Shown here in pieces: positions 23,058 to 35,369 of a stretch of 64,000 nt of DNA (position 1 is the stretch's first letter; each line of letters starts with the position of its first letter). Both the position numbers and the translations under genes were made by a program. The stretch lies in assembly GCA_002150815.3 (NCBI GenBank), contig NDFF03000381.1, forward strand, positions 620,001 through 684,000, read 5' to 3'. The DNA comes from Grammothele lineata. Its lineage: Eukaryota > Basidiomycota > Agaricomycetes > Polyporales > Polyporaceae. The notes beneath the pieces are model-generated. The model did no database searches, had not been told where the DNA came from, and saw only the letters and a list, made by a program, of their open reading frames with translations.

Positions 23058-24734
23058 GCTCATGACCGCATTCAAGGATCCCGCCGCCCCCGCGTTCGTT
23101 GTAACGTCCCGCACACGATATGTTTCCATAATAGCTAGCCTGGCATGGCCTGCGATCGATGATTGTTGAACCCGGTCGTGGGGGTGCTGGGATCTGTTAC
23201 AGTTGCCACGACCAGTGTATTTTTTCGATTGTTGACTTTCGCATCTTTGTTCGTTCTACCATAGGTATGGCCCTCCGGGCAGACCTGGACACTTGTATCT
23301 GCTTACTCAACTTGCTGAGCAAGCACACTGAGAGGGTGCTCAGTTCTGCTCGAGGACGGACATTCTGGTAGTATGCTTCTACTTTACAGCCTTGTTGAGG
23401 TTCTTGGTTGGCCTGCCCCAGCCATGTTAGCCCTCGCGCTTCGCGCTCGAGCTAACATGGCGCTGGACTTGATTAAGACTTCGGGGACTCTGGCATAATA
23501 TCGGTCAAGCACTCCAGCATAACGTGCCCCGCGCCTCTGGCGCCGTGACTATTGGAAGGATTTATCCCAGCCGTGGTACACCAAAATGCTGGAATCATGC
23601 CTCGTAGTGAAAGTAATGATGATGCTGCTAGTCGGTGGGCTGGTCCGTGCCCAGCAAAGTTAGGCCTCACACTTCGTACTCGAACCAACATCGCTGAACG
23701 TCAGTCTGCACCTGTAAGGCCTATTCAAATGACTACAGGTGGCTGCTCGCGGATCGGATCCAAGGCGGATCTTCTCACCGTACCGATGCCCCGGCTTTAT
23801 TCTACGCACATCATGGACCAGAGACTTTTGGAGGCTATACTTGACCTCCATTCCCTATGAGCTGAAACCAGCGCTGAAATGCACGAGCTTCTATCCATGC
23901 CCGTTGACACGATGCAAAGATGAAGTTCCGAGCAAAACTACATGTGACCCATAGACGGTTGATGGAGATTCCATATTTGGATATCACATAAGCACCAAAC
24001 GCCCAGTTGCCGGCGGTATGTCGATGCTGGTCCTAGACATTTGCCTTATTTGAACGCCATGTGTCAGATTGATTCAAAGATTCGTCAATTCGACCCCTCC
24101 GAGACCTGAACACTGAAGTGTCCAGGAATACTAGTTATCTTTGATTACGGTGACCATGCCCGCTTTTCGCCATGTACTACAGATGTACCTGTTGCGTCAT
24201 ACACACACGGTTTCTAATAGAGTAACACCGTCTTCTTCGCTACGAGCTTGTCGTGAGTGGCGTGTGCTAAAGGTGTAGAGTACCACAAAAGTGACGGAGC
24301 TCGCACTGTAACCGACGGTACGGGACTTTGTAAGCTCCAAACGTCTCGTTAGAGACAACGGAAAGACTCGGAGAAAGGCGTTGAGAGCTGCATCCGGTCA
24401 GGAGGCCAGCTGGAGGACGTCGGACGCGTGTACTTGTGCGCAGTGGGGCACTGCTAGACGCCCTGAACGCGGCTCTGCTACCGATAGCAGATTGTAGGGA
24501 GAGGAATTTTTGCGGTTACACGAGGAAGCACCGCACGTCAGCTACGCACGGTCATCCGCAGGCCTGCGTGCATCCGTCTTTCTGGAGAGACTGAGGGGGC
24601 TGTGAGACTGCTGTGAGGCTGGGCGGAAGATTGGTCAGGGGAAACAGGTCAGAGCACTGTCTCGAGCGTAAAGTGGCCGGCGTGCCCGCGGCAGCTCGGC
24701 GGAGCCCTTCTCCGTATATGTCACGTGCAATCCC
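23058..24734. other. Intergenic region with one strong hairpin
   Basis: About 1.7 kb with only short frames. It is less GC-rich than the flanking genes. A single inverted repeat near 23421 stands out. No gene is proposed. Confidence 0.55.
23421..23461. repeat. Inverted repeat / hairpin
   Basis: GCCATGTTAGC at 23421-23431 is perfectly complementary to GCTAACATGGC at 23451-23461. The 19-nt space between is itself partly self-complementary, so the stem can extend inward with three mismatches. It lies in non-coding DNA about 0.4 kb beyond the velvet gene. Confidence 0.8.
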
Positions 24735-24742
24735 TTTATATA
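24735..24742 (+). promoter_or_regulatory. TATA box of CYSTM gene
   Basis: TTATATAA lies 62-69 bp before the ATG of the CYSTM gene, with a CT-rich leader between. Confidence 0.7.
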
Positions 24743-24803
24743 ACAACACCCATTCCCCAGCGCGACCCTTTCTCTCACCCTTTCTCCCCCCTCGCTCTCC
24801 ATC

Positions 24804-25321
24804 ATGTCGAACAAGGACTACTACAACGGCGGCGGCCAACAGTACTATCCTCCTCAGGGTGCGTACTTCTTCGCCTGATGCCCCGTAGCGAACATAACCA
24901 TTGATGAGCTTGTTACGACAGGACCCCCGCCCGGGCAGGGCGGTTACTATCCCCAGCAGCCACAGCAGGCCTATGGCGGCTATCAGCAACAGCCCTATGG
25001 GCAGCCCCAGTACGGCGGCCAGCCCTATCAGCCGCAACCGCCCCCTCAGACCGTCTACGTGTACGTTAGAAGTGGCGTACATCAACGAGCCCGGTGGCCC
25101 TTGACTGACATACGGGCTCGCTCTTTTTCTTGGCATTGCAGACAGCAGCAGGATAAGGGTGGAGGAGGTGGATGCATGGCATGTCTCGCCGGTGCTTGCT
25201 TGTGTTGTTGCGCGGAAGGTGCGTATCCCTGAGTCATGCGAGATGTAGTCCCCAAGGCGCTGATTCCGACGCCGTTGGGGCGCTTTCCTTGCCAGAGCTC
25301 TGTTGCGACTGTTTGTTCTGA
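24804..25321 (+). CDS. Small CYSTM-type cysteine-rich membrane protein
   Basis: A protein of about 98 residues with the architecture of CYSTM proteins (a cysteine-rich tail-anchored module linked to stress tolerance in other eukaryotes). The ATG at 24804 gives MSNKDYYNGGGQQYY. Introns 24859-24921, 25061-25141 and 25219-25295 join a Gly/Tyr/Gln/Pro-rich body (PYGQPQYGGQPYQPQPPPQT) to a Gly run. The tail is CMACLAGACLCCCAEELCCD followed by CLF and a stop. The last exon is only 26 nt and was placed because it restores the typical C-terminal cysteine pattern. The strong TATA box suggests inducible or high expression. Molecular function is unknown. Confidence 0.85.
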
Positions 25322-25944
25322 GAGTCGGACGACGCGCTGCCAGCGCACACGATCTATACTTTTCCCGCTACCGTTCACCCGCTCGGGTGATGCCTCATGC
25401 CCACCATGCGTCCGGTTTCCTTACCCCTCGTCTGTATGACTGCGCCGCTCTGGCATGTAAAGTACATAGGACCTTTTTGCTTATACGACCGCACGCGTAT
25501 AATGAACCAACGGATCGGTTTGACTTTGAACGAGCTGCGAATTTGACGACCTGTGACGGAAGTGCGTGGAGATCGCAAGGTACAAGCTGTGAGTATTATG
25601 ACCGTGGGCGTTGTCTCTCGAACACATGGTTGCCACGGGGAGCTCAGTGTCGAGCTGTTGGCGCTCATGAGCAGCGGAGGAGCCTGTAAGGGGTGGGCGC
25701 TCTTTGGTCCGGAGGACTCGGCGTCTGGGCCCGGGCGCTGCACTGCCCAGGCCCGGCGCAAGCCCGGCGGAGTGATGTCGGCCGGAGCGCGGCCGGGGAC
25801 GGAGGGTGGCAAAAGGGCGGGCTGTGATTCGTCGGGCGACGAGCCCGGGATGCTCCGTGGTGGGGGTCGTGACCTGTGTGACGCTGGCGGGCTTGCCTCT
25901 CGAATATCCGCGTCGACGACGACCGACTTGCGCTCTCCTCCAAA
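25322..25944. other. Intergenic region
   Basis: Holds the 3' end of the CYSTM transcript and the promoter of cytochrome c1. No gene or repeat recognised. Confidence 0.5.
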
Positions 25945-27298
25945 ATGCTTGCCAGGCTCCCCGCGGGTGCCCTGAAGAACGTCGCGGGTCTCCCCCAGGC
26001 CCGCTCGACCGCCTTCAACGCCGCACGCTCTCTTCCCGTGCGTTTTTCTGTCTTCTTTCGCCCGCGGACGCGCTAACAGCTCGAACAGCGTGTCCGTTTT
26101 GCCTCCACCTCCTCTGCTTCCTCCTCCGCGTTCGAGGTACGTGGCTCGTTATTTCGCCCTCGCTAGGTCGCCAGCATCGAGCCTCGTCCCCCCGCAGTCG
26201 TTTGTCAACTCTCGCGCTACCCTTGCCTCTGCGACCCTCCTCACGGTTGGCTCCGTCGCGTGGTACGCCAACCTCTACGGCACCCTCCCCTTCATTGGCG
26301 AGGTCCACGCAAACTCTCCCGCAGAGGAGGGCCTCCACCCTACCCAATACCCCTGGTCCCATTCAGGACTGCTCGACTCGTTTGATCACGCCAGGTAATG
26401 CCTTTCCGTACCATTCCGGCGCGCGCTTTTCTCTTATACCTCTCCGCTCTAGCATTCGGAGAGGGTACCAGGTCTACCGCGAGGTTTGCGCCGCGTGTCA
26501 CTCCCTCGATCGCATTGCCTGGCGCAATCTCGTCGGTGTCTCCCACACCGTCGACGAGGTCAAGGCGATGGCTGAGGAGGTTGAGTACACCGACGGCCCG
26601 AATGACGAGGGTGAAATGTTCCAGCGCCCGGGCAAGCTCTCGGACTACATGCCCGGCCCGTATCCTAACGAGGAGGCCGCGCGTGCGGGTAACGGTGGTG
26701 CGCTTCCTCCGGACTTGTCCCTGATTGTCAAGGCTCGTCACGGTGGTGCGGTGAGTGCTTTTCCTGCTCTCCATGGCAGAGTACAGGGGTTTACGCGGGC
26801 TTTTGTGTCGGGACAGGACTATATTTTCTCTCTCCTCACCGGTTACAGGGACCCCCCTGCTGGATTTGAGATCCGCGAGGGCATGAACTACAACCCTTAC
26901 TTCCCCGGCAACGCCATTTCCATGGCGCGTGTTCTCTTTGACGGACTTGTCGAATACGACGACGGTGAGTTCACACTGCTGAACGCGGATCGTTAAATTC
27001 GCTGATTAGATATGTTCGCTAGGTACCCCCGCCACTACTTCTCAGATGGCCAAGGACGTAGTGACGTTCTTGAACTGGGCTGCGGAGCCCGAGCACGACG
27101 AGCGCAAGAAGGCGGGCTTGAAGGCCGTCATCTTGTTCTCGACCCTCACAGCCATCTCCTTGTACGTCAAGCGTTTCAAATGGTCGCTCATCAAATCGCG
27201 GAAGATTGGTGAGCATTTTCCATGGTTTTTACCGGTCGACTAGATCCAGCCGCTGACCCTGGTGTGCAGCCTACAACCCCCCGGTAGAGAAGCACTGA
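25945..27298 (+). CDS. CYT1: Cytochrome c1, heme protein of respiratory complex III
   Basis: This subunit carries electrons from the Rieske protein to cytochrome c in the inner membrane. The ATG at 25945 starts a presequence ([20 protein letters not shown]) that continues through two short introns to [12 protein letters not shown], rich in Arg/Ser/Ala as expected for import. A hydrophobic sorting segment ([17 protein letters not shown]) precedes the mature domain [20 protein letters not shown]. The heme-binding CAACH lies in [15 protein letters not shown], and the axial Met is in [15 protein letters not shown]. The C-terminal anchor is [20 protein letters not shown] with basic residues after it, ending YNPPVEKH. 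At least six short introns. All key residues are intact. Confidence 0.96.
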
Positions 27299-27762
27299 AA
27301 ACGTTAGAGTAGCGTACTGGAACCTGCCTGGAGGTCGTTTGGGGCGTCCCTGTGCATAGTCGTGATCCAATCGGACCGTTCATTCCGCCTGACGTCGCGT
27401 GTGCCGTTCAGTGGCCTCCACCTAGTCTTTAAATAATATCAAGTAATAGACCTTCCACGTGTGGCATTGATTTTGTTCGTGAAAGGAATGCTCCAAAAGT
27501 TACGAGTGATAAGGATTCCCTTGTGGTTGCCATGGGTGGCTCGACGGTTGTTGGAATTCCAAGCTAGAGCGAGGACAAAAACCTCACAATTGTGAGCTGG
27601 TACATAGCGGACCGACGGTGGCGCTCCGAATGCCGGGCGCTGCCAGTGCTGCTTACCATCCGACCGTTGGGCTCGTGCCCCATCGTCCTCTCGTATCTCC
27701 ATCATCTCTCTCTACGCCTCCCTGTCAGCTACAAACACAAACTTCAAGAACTTGGTTTTATC
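27299..27762. other. Intergenic region / promoter of the THP3-like gene
   Basis: Nothing beyond expected 3' and 5' flanking sequence is seen. Confidence 0.5.
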
Positions 27763-29823
27763 ATGTCGGCGGAAAGTTGGCCACCACAACTCAAGTAGGG
27801 CGTTCGACCAGCCCCGCACCGATACGCTTCTGAATCCCTCCGCAGAGACTGGGTTGCCCAATGTTTAGGCAAAATGACTGATGTCAATCGAGCAGAAGCG
27901 CAGGCGGAACTGAAACAGGTGATTGCTGACTCTTTTGCGGCCAAGACTCTGTGGACAACAGACTGGGCGGGGGTGCAGCTCAAGAGGTTTGTCATCCGTT
28001 TTGGTGTTTTGGCGGCGGGCTACGGCTGAAGGCCAGATTGGAGTTTGCTGCCCAAACCGACCCCCTCATTATCAACATCTAGCACATTAAAACGCAAGAT
28101 GTAAGCCATATACCTTTCTGTTTCTCGTTCAACTGTCCTTGACAGATGCGTCCCAGAAACGACAATGGTGCGCATCCTAGCAACAAGAAGACGAAGAAAG
28201 CGAACAACGCAGCCAAGAACTTCAGTGCACAGAGTGATATTGCAGCATTGAACCGCAGGGCCCAACGTTTCCAACGAGAGCATGAGATTGAACGCCAGAA
28301 AAGTTCGCGTGCATTCAACGACCCTCCCGCTCCTTCCTATGCCTCTTCGTACGCTAACTCGCACCTATTCAAATCCCGTTCCGCTACGCCCGCAACGTAT
28401 GACGTGGACGACCCCGAGGCGAATCCGGTCAGTCTCACCCCGGTCTGCTACTGCCTGCGTTGGACGACTCATCATGCGCAGAACGTACCAAACTGGGACC
28501 GATTCACTATTGTCGGCACGTCCGAAGAGATCTTCAAGGACTATCTGCGGCTCACCTCCGTGAGTTCTTTCGCCGCCCCTCGCGATCATGTCGGCCTCGG
28601 TTGCAGTGTGCGCGCCCCGTGCCGAAGCTGTCGCTCACCCTCCCGCGCCCGCCGCCAGGAACCTAAACCGGAACAAATACGGCCGTACCACATCTTGCAA
28701 GAGACGTTAAACCAGCTCAAGAAGAGGTGGCGCGAGAAGGCTACCTACAATTGGATATGCAGCCAATTCAAGAGTTTACGGCAGGACCTCACCGTGCGCC
28801 GTCTCCTGTCCGCGCCCGCCATGCGCTGAGCGCTGCTGACAGCGGTGTTCGCACCTTATTGTCTTGTCGGCGAACAGGTGCAGCGCATCAAGAATGAGTT
28901 CACGGTGACGGTGTACGAAATCCATGCGCGGATGGCGCTCGAAGTGGTATGTCCGTCCCGCTTGGTGCCAAGTGCGTAATAATGAGGTATACGTGTTGAT
29001 CGTTGGTCGTGTGCGTGCATGTAGGGCGACATGGTTGAGTACAACCAATGTCAGGCCATGTTGCGCAGTCTCTACGAGCTTGGTATACCAGGAAAGGTCG
29101 AGGAGTTTACAGCATATCGTATATTGATGCTCCTCCATGGGCGCAATCGGAGTGGTAAGCCGTTTTGAATACTATCGGTCGCTACACAGCATATTGACAC
29201 GAATCCCGGGTTCGTTCCACAGACATGAACTTGTACGTAGGTCAGCTAACACAACAACAGAAATCCAGCCCTGCTGTGCGGCACGCGCTCAGCGTCCAGC
29301 GGGCAATCGGAATGGGGAATTATCACGCTCTCTTTGACTTATACCTGAACGCGCCCAACATGGGAGCGTACATCATGGACCACTTCATTGATAGAGAACG
29401 TATGCGTGCGCTCATGGTCATGACAAAAGCGTGAGTACTTCTACGTACCAGTGCCATTTTCTCTTGTCGCACCCCTGCATTTCAATCGCCGGACCTGCAC
29501 TTCCATTCCTCCCTTTCCCTTACCGCCACCCTTTGTCTGTGAACGGAAGGTGGATGTCCGACATGCGGTACTGACGTTCCCACTGGGCTGGTTTCAATTC
29601 GCACAGGTACCACACATTACGGCTTGCATTCATCTCGGCCGAGCTTGCGTTTGAGACGACGGAGGGCGCGCGCGAGTTCCTCACGGAGCACCGAGTGGGC
29701 TTCTGGCAGAACCCGAACAGCCCGGACGCGGAGAAAGTGCTCGACTGCAAACCCGCGATCGCGCCGCTTGCGCAGGTCTTCGAGGAGAAGTATCGCAGGG
29801 TGCAGATCAAGGGCGCGGTGTAA
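27763..29823 (+). CDS. SAC3/GANP/THP3 (LENG8-like) family protein
   Basis: The family contains a SAC3/GANP PCI-like domain; THP3 in yeast couples transcription elongation and mRNA processing together with Csn12, and LENG8 is the animal relative. The ATG at 27763 gives MSAESWPPQLKDWVAQCL after one intron. The N part has a helical segment (NRAEAQAELKQVIADSFAAK) and a basic, Lys-rich region (NKKTKKANNAAKNF). WDRFTIVGTSEEIFKDYLRL leads into the SAC3/GANP domain: RPYHILQETLNQLKKRW, YNWICSQFKSLRQDLTV, NEFTVTVYEIHARMALE, GDMVEYNQCQAMLRSLYELG, and AIGMGNYHALFDLYLNAPN. The end is VFEEKYRRVQIKGAV. About eight introns. It is convergent with SEN2, whose stop lies 285 bp away. Confidence 0.9.
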
Positions 29824-30108
29824 CTTATTGTCTTTCGTCTTGCCGGTGCTGGGCTTCCGTTCCATTTCGTCTTCTGTGCCCGCACGCTCCGTTCTGCTTC
29901 CGCTGACTGCGCTGGTTAATTGGTTTATACTTCGATTTTGGTGATAACGTGCTGTATGTTAGGCGTTTAGAATCGTACATAATTCGTTCCTGTTCATGCC
30001 TTCTGCGTGCCTTGTCATGAAGACGTCATGGAGGTCAAGCTTCTTGAGCTCCGCGAAGGTAGAAGGGAGAAGTAAGATACACGGAATACAGTAATTCGAG
30101 ACTCGTGC

Positions 30109-31506
30109 TCAATCGCGCATACGCGCCGGAATGAACCTCCGTAGAACGACGTCCCTGACGGAGTAGTGCGCGAGGCAGGCCGGAGACGAGAGCAAATCCG
30201 GCGAAATTCGCGATTGGGCGGGGATGGTGACGTATGTGAGGATGAGAGTCTGGGAAACGAGCTTCAGTACTGAGTGCCAAGGAATAACCAGGTGGAGCCA
30301 GACCTTCTGCACTTGAGAGTTAACGCGATTTACCGTGCTCAGCCAGGACCACGAGAAAGGGGTAGAGTTGCAGAGGGTGAACGGAGAGGACGCTTGGTCT
30401 GCGGGATCTTCATAGACTGGGATTACGACCACAGCGAATCTGCGGCCTCTGGTCAGTATGTTGACAAAATCATCCTGGAATGAAGGCTTGCTCAGCGTGA
30501 TGGAAAACCGGTCCACGTTTGTACAGCAGCAAATCTACACAGAACTTGATGCCGCCTTTGACTACCCAGCCGAGGGAGCGGTAATAATGGTATACGGCGT
30601 AGTTCACGAGGAACGGGTTGTCAAATCGATTCGCATAAATGGGCAGGCCTGGGGGTAGGCAGTGCACGTCTTGGAATGCACGCCATATCCGCTGAAGACT
30701 CATCGGTTCACTCTGACACGGCCAAGGATAGCAGAGGAATCAGACAATAATATATTCGTGCATGAGTAATAACAACGTGTACCGTATGAGGGTCAAGGAC
30801 GGTGAGGCAATCGAGGGTCCAGATGAGAAAGAAGGCTTCTTGTAGCGTAAGTTGGAGGTGTTCGACGTCCTCGAGCGACTCCAGCTCTTCGTCTTCCGCA
30901 TCGTCTTCTGGAGGTTCCTCGGGAAGCATAGATTGGGCCGAAGTAGATGGCTGGGGTTTCCAGGTTGCTCCTGAGGGAATGGCGACTGGGGCCGCGTCCC
31001 GGCCTTCTAAGAAAGCTGCCTCGGCTTCTGCAGCAGCCTTGGCAATAGCGGCGGCGCGATCGAGCTTGAATTGCTTGCGCTCCTGTCTGCGTTTTTCTCG
31101 AATCTCTTCCGAGGTCATGTCTACACCGGGGTCTTATAGTTGAGATGAAGCATGTGGTCAAAAGACACTCACATTTCCCTGCAGCTTTGCGCGCGTTGAT
31201 CTGCCTCGCGAGCCAGGACGGCTCGCTTCTAGAGAGGTCCCCTTTACCAAAGAAACCCCTACGCCAGAGAATAGACGAGTCCCTCTCGTTCGTAATCCAG
31301 ACAGAGCGCGTTGCGGGGTCAAAGATGCCTTCACAGTGGGGGATTTCGAGCCTATTCGGCGACAGGCCCATGAAGCCGAGGACATGACTTAATGGGCTGC
31401 GCGTTTCTGGAGCGGAGAAGACGAGTGGGAGAGGGTGTGCGTAGATGCGGTTATTCTCCGCGCGGCGCGCACCGCCCTTCTGAGCTCCTCTATTTCTATT
31501 GGACAT
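30109..31506 (-). CDS. SEN2: tRNA-splicing endonuclease catalytic subunit Sen2
   Basis: Sen2 cuts pre-tRNA introns at the 5' splice site as part of the SEN complex. The minus-strand ATG at 31504-31506 gives [12 protein letters not shown]. The N part includes [33 protein letters not shown] and a charged helix ([20 protein letters not shown]), followed by [18 protein letters not shown]. The nuclease domain carries [20 protein letters not shown] and then [20 protein letters not shown], which contains the catalytic Tyr and His. After an intron come [11 protein letters not shown] and, after a further intron following [20 protein letters not shown], placing the catalytic Lys. The C-terminus is [12 protein letters not shown]. 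All three catalytic residues are visible. It is divergent from the dynein gene. Confidence 0.93.
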
Positions 31507-31764
31507 AGAGATAAATCCTGCACGAGATACGTTGGATGTGAAAGAGAAGGAAGAGGAGGAGGTAGGACTCACGTCGACTCGGAGAGCGTCTCTTGACCTT
31601 GACTTTTCGGGCGACGCGTCGCGGACCGATCGCGCCAGGTCGGGGCGCGTCCTATTTCGACACTCGCCGTGCTCAAGACCACCACTTACCGCTATCCTTT
31701 CCACTGGTGCCAGTCGTATTGACCTTCTCTTACTTACTCTGTGCGATCTGTTCACGACCACCCC
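31507..31764. promoter_or_regulatory. Bidirectional promoter region (SEN2 / dynein intermediate chain)
   Basis: The two start codons are 258 bp apart and face away from each other, so both promoters and leaders must share this interval. No TATA box is seen in either direction. Confidence 0.55.
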
Positions 31765-34263
31765 ATGTCGACGTCCGATAAGCGGCGGGCTGAAATCGAA
31801 GCCAAGCGAGCAAAGCTTGCAGAACTCCGCAAGGCAAGGCAAGACCGACAGCAAGCAGAAGCGGACCGGAGAGCGTCCGAGGTATGTCAGAATTACTCGA
31901 TAATCTGTTCTGAGGCAGACCCGATTATAGTCGCAGAGAGGGAACCGCCCCAACGACCAAGATGTCCACAACCTGGTCGATTCCCTCATCGGTGGCTCGA
32001 CCAACAGCGGCAGAGACACACCCCTCTCGTCGGTCCCTGGCACACCCGCTCTAGGCTTCCAGGTATCTCTCCCTGGGCCATCATATGGTGTGGCCGGCGG
32101 CCGTCCTGGTAGGTACAGCGATACCGGTTCCGACAGAGGTAGTACCAATGTCACCCTTGTCCACTCCACGAATGGCGGGACGGAGAGCCTCATTGAGCGG
32201 TGAGTTGTATTGTTCTATCCATATGCTCATGCTCAGGAATGATGCTTGGCTTGTCCTAGGGAAATGACTCCGAGGTATATCCCAGACCTCATTGACATTG
32301 AACAAGAGCTGTTTGAGCTTCCGCAGAAGGTTCGTCCCCCAGTACATGGCTTCTGTGGCATGATCTTACATGGTGACGGTAGGAGCGTGTGATTTACAAC
32401 AAAGAGGTTCAGACTATGGAAGTCGAGACCGAGACCACAGCTTTGGACGAAGACGAAATTCGGGAACGGATATTGCGCGAGCGCGAAGCTGCTGAGGCGG
32501 AGCGGTTAGCCCATGAGCAGGAACTTGAGGATGAAAGTAAGAAGCTGGACGAGGAAATCGCTCAGGAAATCCGAGGTGCGTCATTGTACCACACCGCATT
32601 TTAGGACGAATATTAAAATCATCGGACGGTAGAGATGTCAGAAGAGGAGAAACTCAGCATATTCGCTGCTCCGGAATTCTTGGACTTCGTAGAGCAATCT
32701 ACAAAGATCATTCAACGTGCCCTGAATGACAACTATGACTACATCCGGGATTACACCGTGAACACTGAGGGCGGAACGTACGTACTTGTCTTGTGCACTT
32801 AGCCGCATGTAACTCAAGAAGTATTTAGGGAGGCTTCTGAAGGCCGGATCAAATGCGTGTGCGCTTTCTATGACGAGCGGTACGGAAAGAACCGCTCAAT
32901 CACTGACATCGACTGGTCACCTAAGGTCAGATACCGCCTGACTTCGCGGGTTGCACTGTGTTGATAGTCGCTCAGTATCCCGAGTTGAGCTGTGCCTCCT
33001 ACAACAAGAATCCCGCAGCAATGAATGAACCGGATGGCATCGTCGCGGTGTGGAATCTGCACCTGCTGGAACGGCCCGAGTTTGTTTTCCATTCACAGGT
33101 AAGAGCGACGTTGGAACGTACAGAAACTAGCAGCTGACCGTACGCAGTCAGATGTGCTATCGGTGACCTTCTCACCGTTTCACTCGAATCTGATTTTTGG
33201 GGGGACCTACTCGGGCCAAATCCTGTTATGGGACACGAGGTCTAAGCACCTCCCTGTGCTTAAGACTCCACTTTCGGCTGCTGGCCACACACATCCTGTA
33301 TATGCCATGCAGATGGTCGGCACGCAGAATGCGCACAATTTGATCACAAGCAGTACAGATGGGACCGTATGCAGTTGGCTTGTTGACATGCTCGCCCAAC
33401 CACAGGTGCGCCGGCTGAAGTGTACGTTCACAGTGTTGAATGGCTGACGATCAAGTTTGGCAGGAAACGCTGGAGCTTGTTCATGGCGGGCATAACAAGA
33501 CGAGCGAAGTCGCGATCACGGCATTGAACTTTCCGGATAACGAGACGACGACGTTTTGGGTCGGAACGGAAGAAGGCAACCTGTACCAGGCGAACCGGTA
33601 TGACCGTGCTGGAGCCAAGGCGGGCCTTAACCAGTACGATGTCTACAAGGGCCACTCTGGGCCGGTGATGGGTGTGCACTTCCACCCCCTGGTGGGCCCC
33701 GTGGACTTCTCGGACCTATTCCTGTCGTGTTCGGTGGACTGGACGGTGAAGCTGTGGCGAGCAAAGAGCCTGGCGAAGCCTTCAACCGCCGTCAACCACG
33801 TTACACCGCTGTACTCGTTTGACGAGGCGGACGACTACGTGTACGACGTCAAGTGGCACCCGACGCACCCTGCGGTCTTTGGAACAGTCGACGGTGCGGG
33901 GCGGTTCGACCTGTGGAACTTGAACCACGACACCGAGGTGCGTTTTATCTGGCGTCGTCGCATGGGCGCCGCCCACGGGCGTGGCAGGGTGCTAATCTGG
34001 GGTGGGGGCAGGTGCCGGTGGTTTCCACGAGCGTCGGCAGCGGGCGCGCACTCAACAAGATTCGCTGGGAACGCAAGGACGGACGGAGGGCGGCGCTGGG
34101 CGGCAGCGACGGAAGGCTCTATATTTACGACATCGGGGACATGGCGCTGCCCAGGGAGTCGGAGTGGACGGACATGCAGCGCACCATCGCCGGCATTATG
34201 GGCGGAGGGCCCCAGGCAAACGGTGGGGTGGACGACTCTGCGCGGATTGTCGCCGGGCGGTGA
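31765..34263 (+). CDS. Cytoplasmic dynein intermediate chain
   Basis: This subunit links the dynein heavy chain to light chains and dynactin for minus-end transport, nuclear migration and spindle work in hyphae. The ATG at 31765 starts [20 protein letters not shown], the charged helix that binds dynactin p150. It is followed by a disordered Ser/Thr/Gly-rich stretch ([17 protein letters not shown]) and [11 protein letters not shown], which resembles a light-chain docking site. A Glu/Arg-rich coil ([20 protein letters not shown]) precedes the WD40 propeller: [88 protein letters not shown] and [16 protein letters not shown]. The protein ends SARIVAGR at 34263. Roughly ten short introns. The acidic to basic charge pattern and WD repeats make the call firm. 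Confidence 0.95.
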
Positions 34264-35369
34264 GGAGGGTGGGAGGTGGCCATGGGAGGCTGTGGCTCGT
34301 CGACATGGTCGCAGGACGTATTCTACATTCTCGTATACCCGACTTAGCGGAAGGTGCACCCTCTAATGGGATACGGCGCGTTTGTCTGGACCGGAGGCCG
34401 GTGTTCACGACAAGACTAATCCTGGCCCTGAGGCTGGACAGGACGGCGGCGGGTCGCAGACTTGTGCATGATCCGCCGTGGCGGAGGGAGGGCGGCGGCG
34501 TCGGCGACCCGCTCGCGGGCATCCGTTCTCGTGATCTGTTCCGCGCGGACAGGCGACGCGCGCGCGACGGGAGGCTCAGTCTGCAGAAGGCATCTCGAGT
34601 CCTGCACGGGCTCGTCGTCCACCACGTTGACATTTCTCTTGACCCAACTTACGGTCGCCATCCCCGCGAAGAGTGCAACAGCTGCAGCTAATTACGATTC
34701 CACTTGGGAATCGGTATCCTTTTCATCACTTTTTTGCGACACGTGATCGAAACGAGGCACCCGGTTATCGCCGAGTCAACCGTCGTGCCTCCGCGTTTCC
34801 ACGACAGCACGGTCAAGCTACGGTCAAGCACCTGCACTCAGGCGAGCAGTGCTGCAGCTTGCTGCCTCAGCTCGGTGCTCCAACTTCTCTTTCCCGTTGC
34901 TAGTCACTGTCATGAGAAGGCCGCGAGTACTGTATATAGCTCGGAGTGATGGGCCAGTTTGAAGCTGGTGGAGGAGCTGGCTTGTTGACCGACGGTCTCT
35001 TACTTACGTGCCGTGCCTCCAGCATACGTACATAAGTAATCCCCTACGCTAGAGATCGCTTCGCTTTGACCTTAGCTCAATAGGTCCATACGAAGCATCT
35101 CAGTCTTAGCCACGCGAGTTGGCCAACCTGTAAAGTACGATTAGATTGTTTACTTACAAGTAGAAACCCGAGTGAATGTTGAGCCGCCTACTAGCAAAAG
35201 CCCCGTGTCGTATTTAGTATCTCGGTCTGCTACTGTGATTTCAGGTCCTCGATCTTACTTGCCCAAGGGGAATCGTACCGAGCGCGCTCTGCGTCGGACT
35301 CGCGGAACACCAGCAAGTAGGCTGAGCTTGACTCTTGCGGTACGCCGGCCCGTCAGGTGACTTGCCCGA
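34264..35369. other. Intergenic region with one weak small minus-strand frame
   Basis: About 1.1 kb. On the minus strand, 34661-34416 is an 81-codon ATG-initiated frame. A splice acceptor upstream could add a hydrophobic start (AAAVALFAGMATVSWVKR). I cannot confirm it as a gene; it could equally be chance. The rest shows nothing. Confidence 0.3.

Noticed and set aside
25553..25975. 140-codon plus-strand frame before cytochrome c1
   Set aside because: It ends inside the cytochrome c1 first exon in another frame and has no recognisable features.
31499..31903. 134-codon plus-strand frame overlapping the SEN2 start
   Set aside because: It runs through the shared promoter and the antisense of SEN2; the dynein ATG at 31765 lies in another frame with clear family sequence.
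35053..35125. TAGCTCAATAGG resembling a tRNA A-box
   Set aside because: No acceptor stem pairing and no GGTTCRANNCC-type B-box follow at the right distance.
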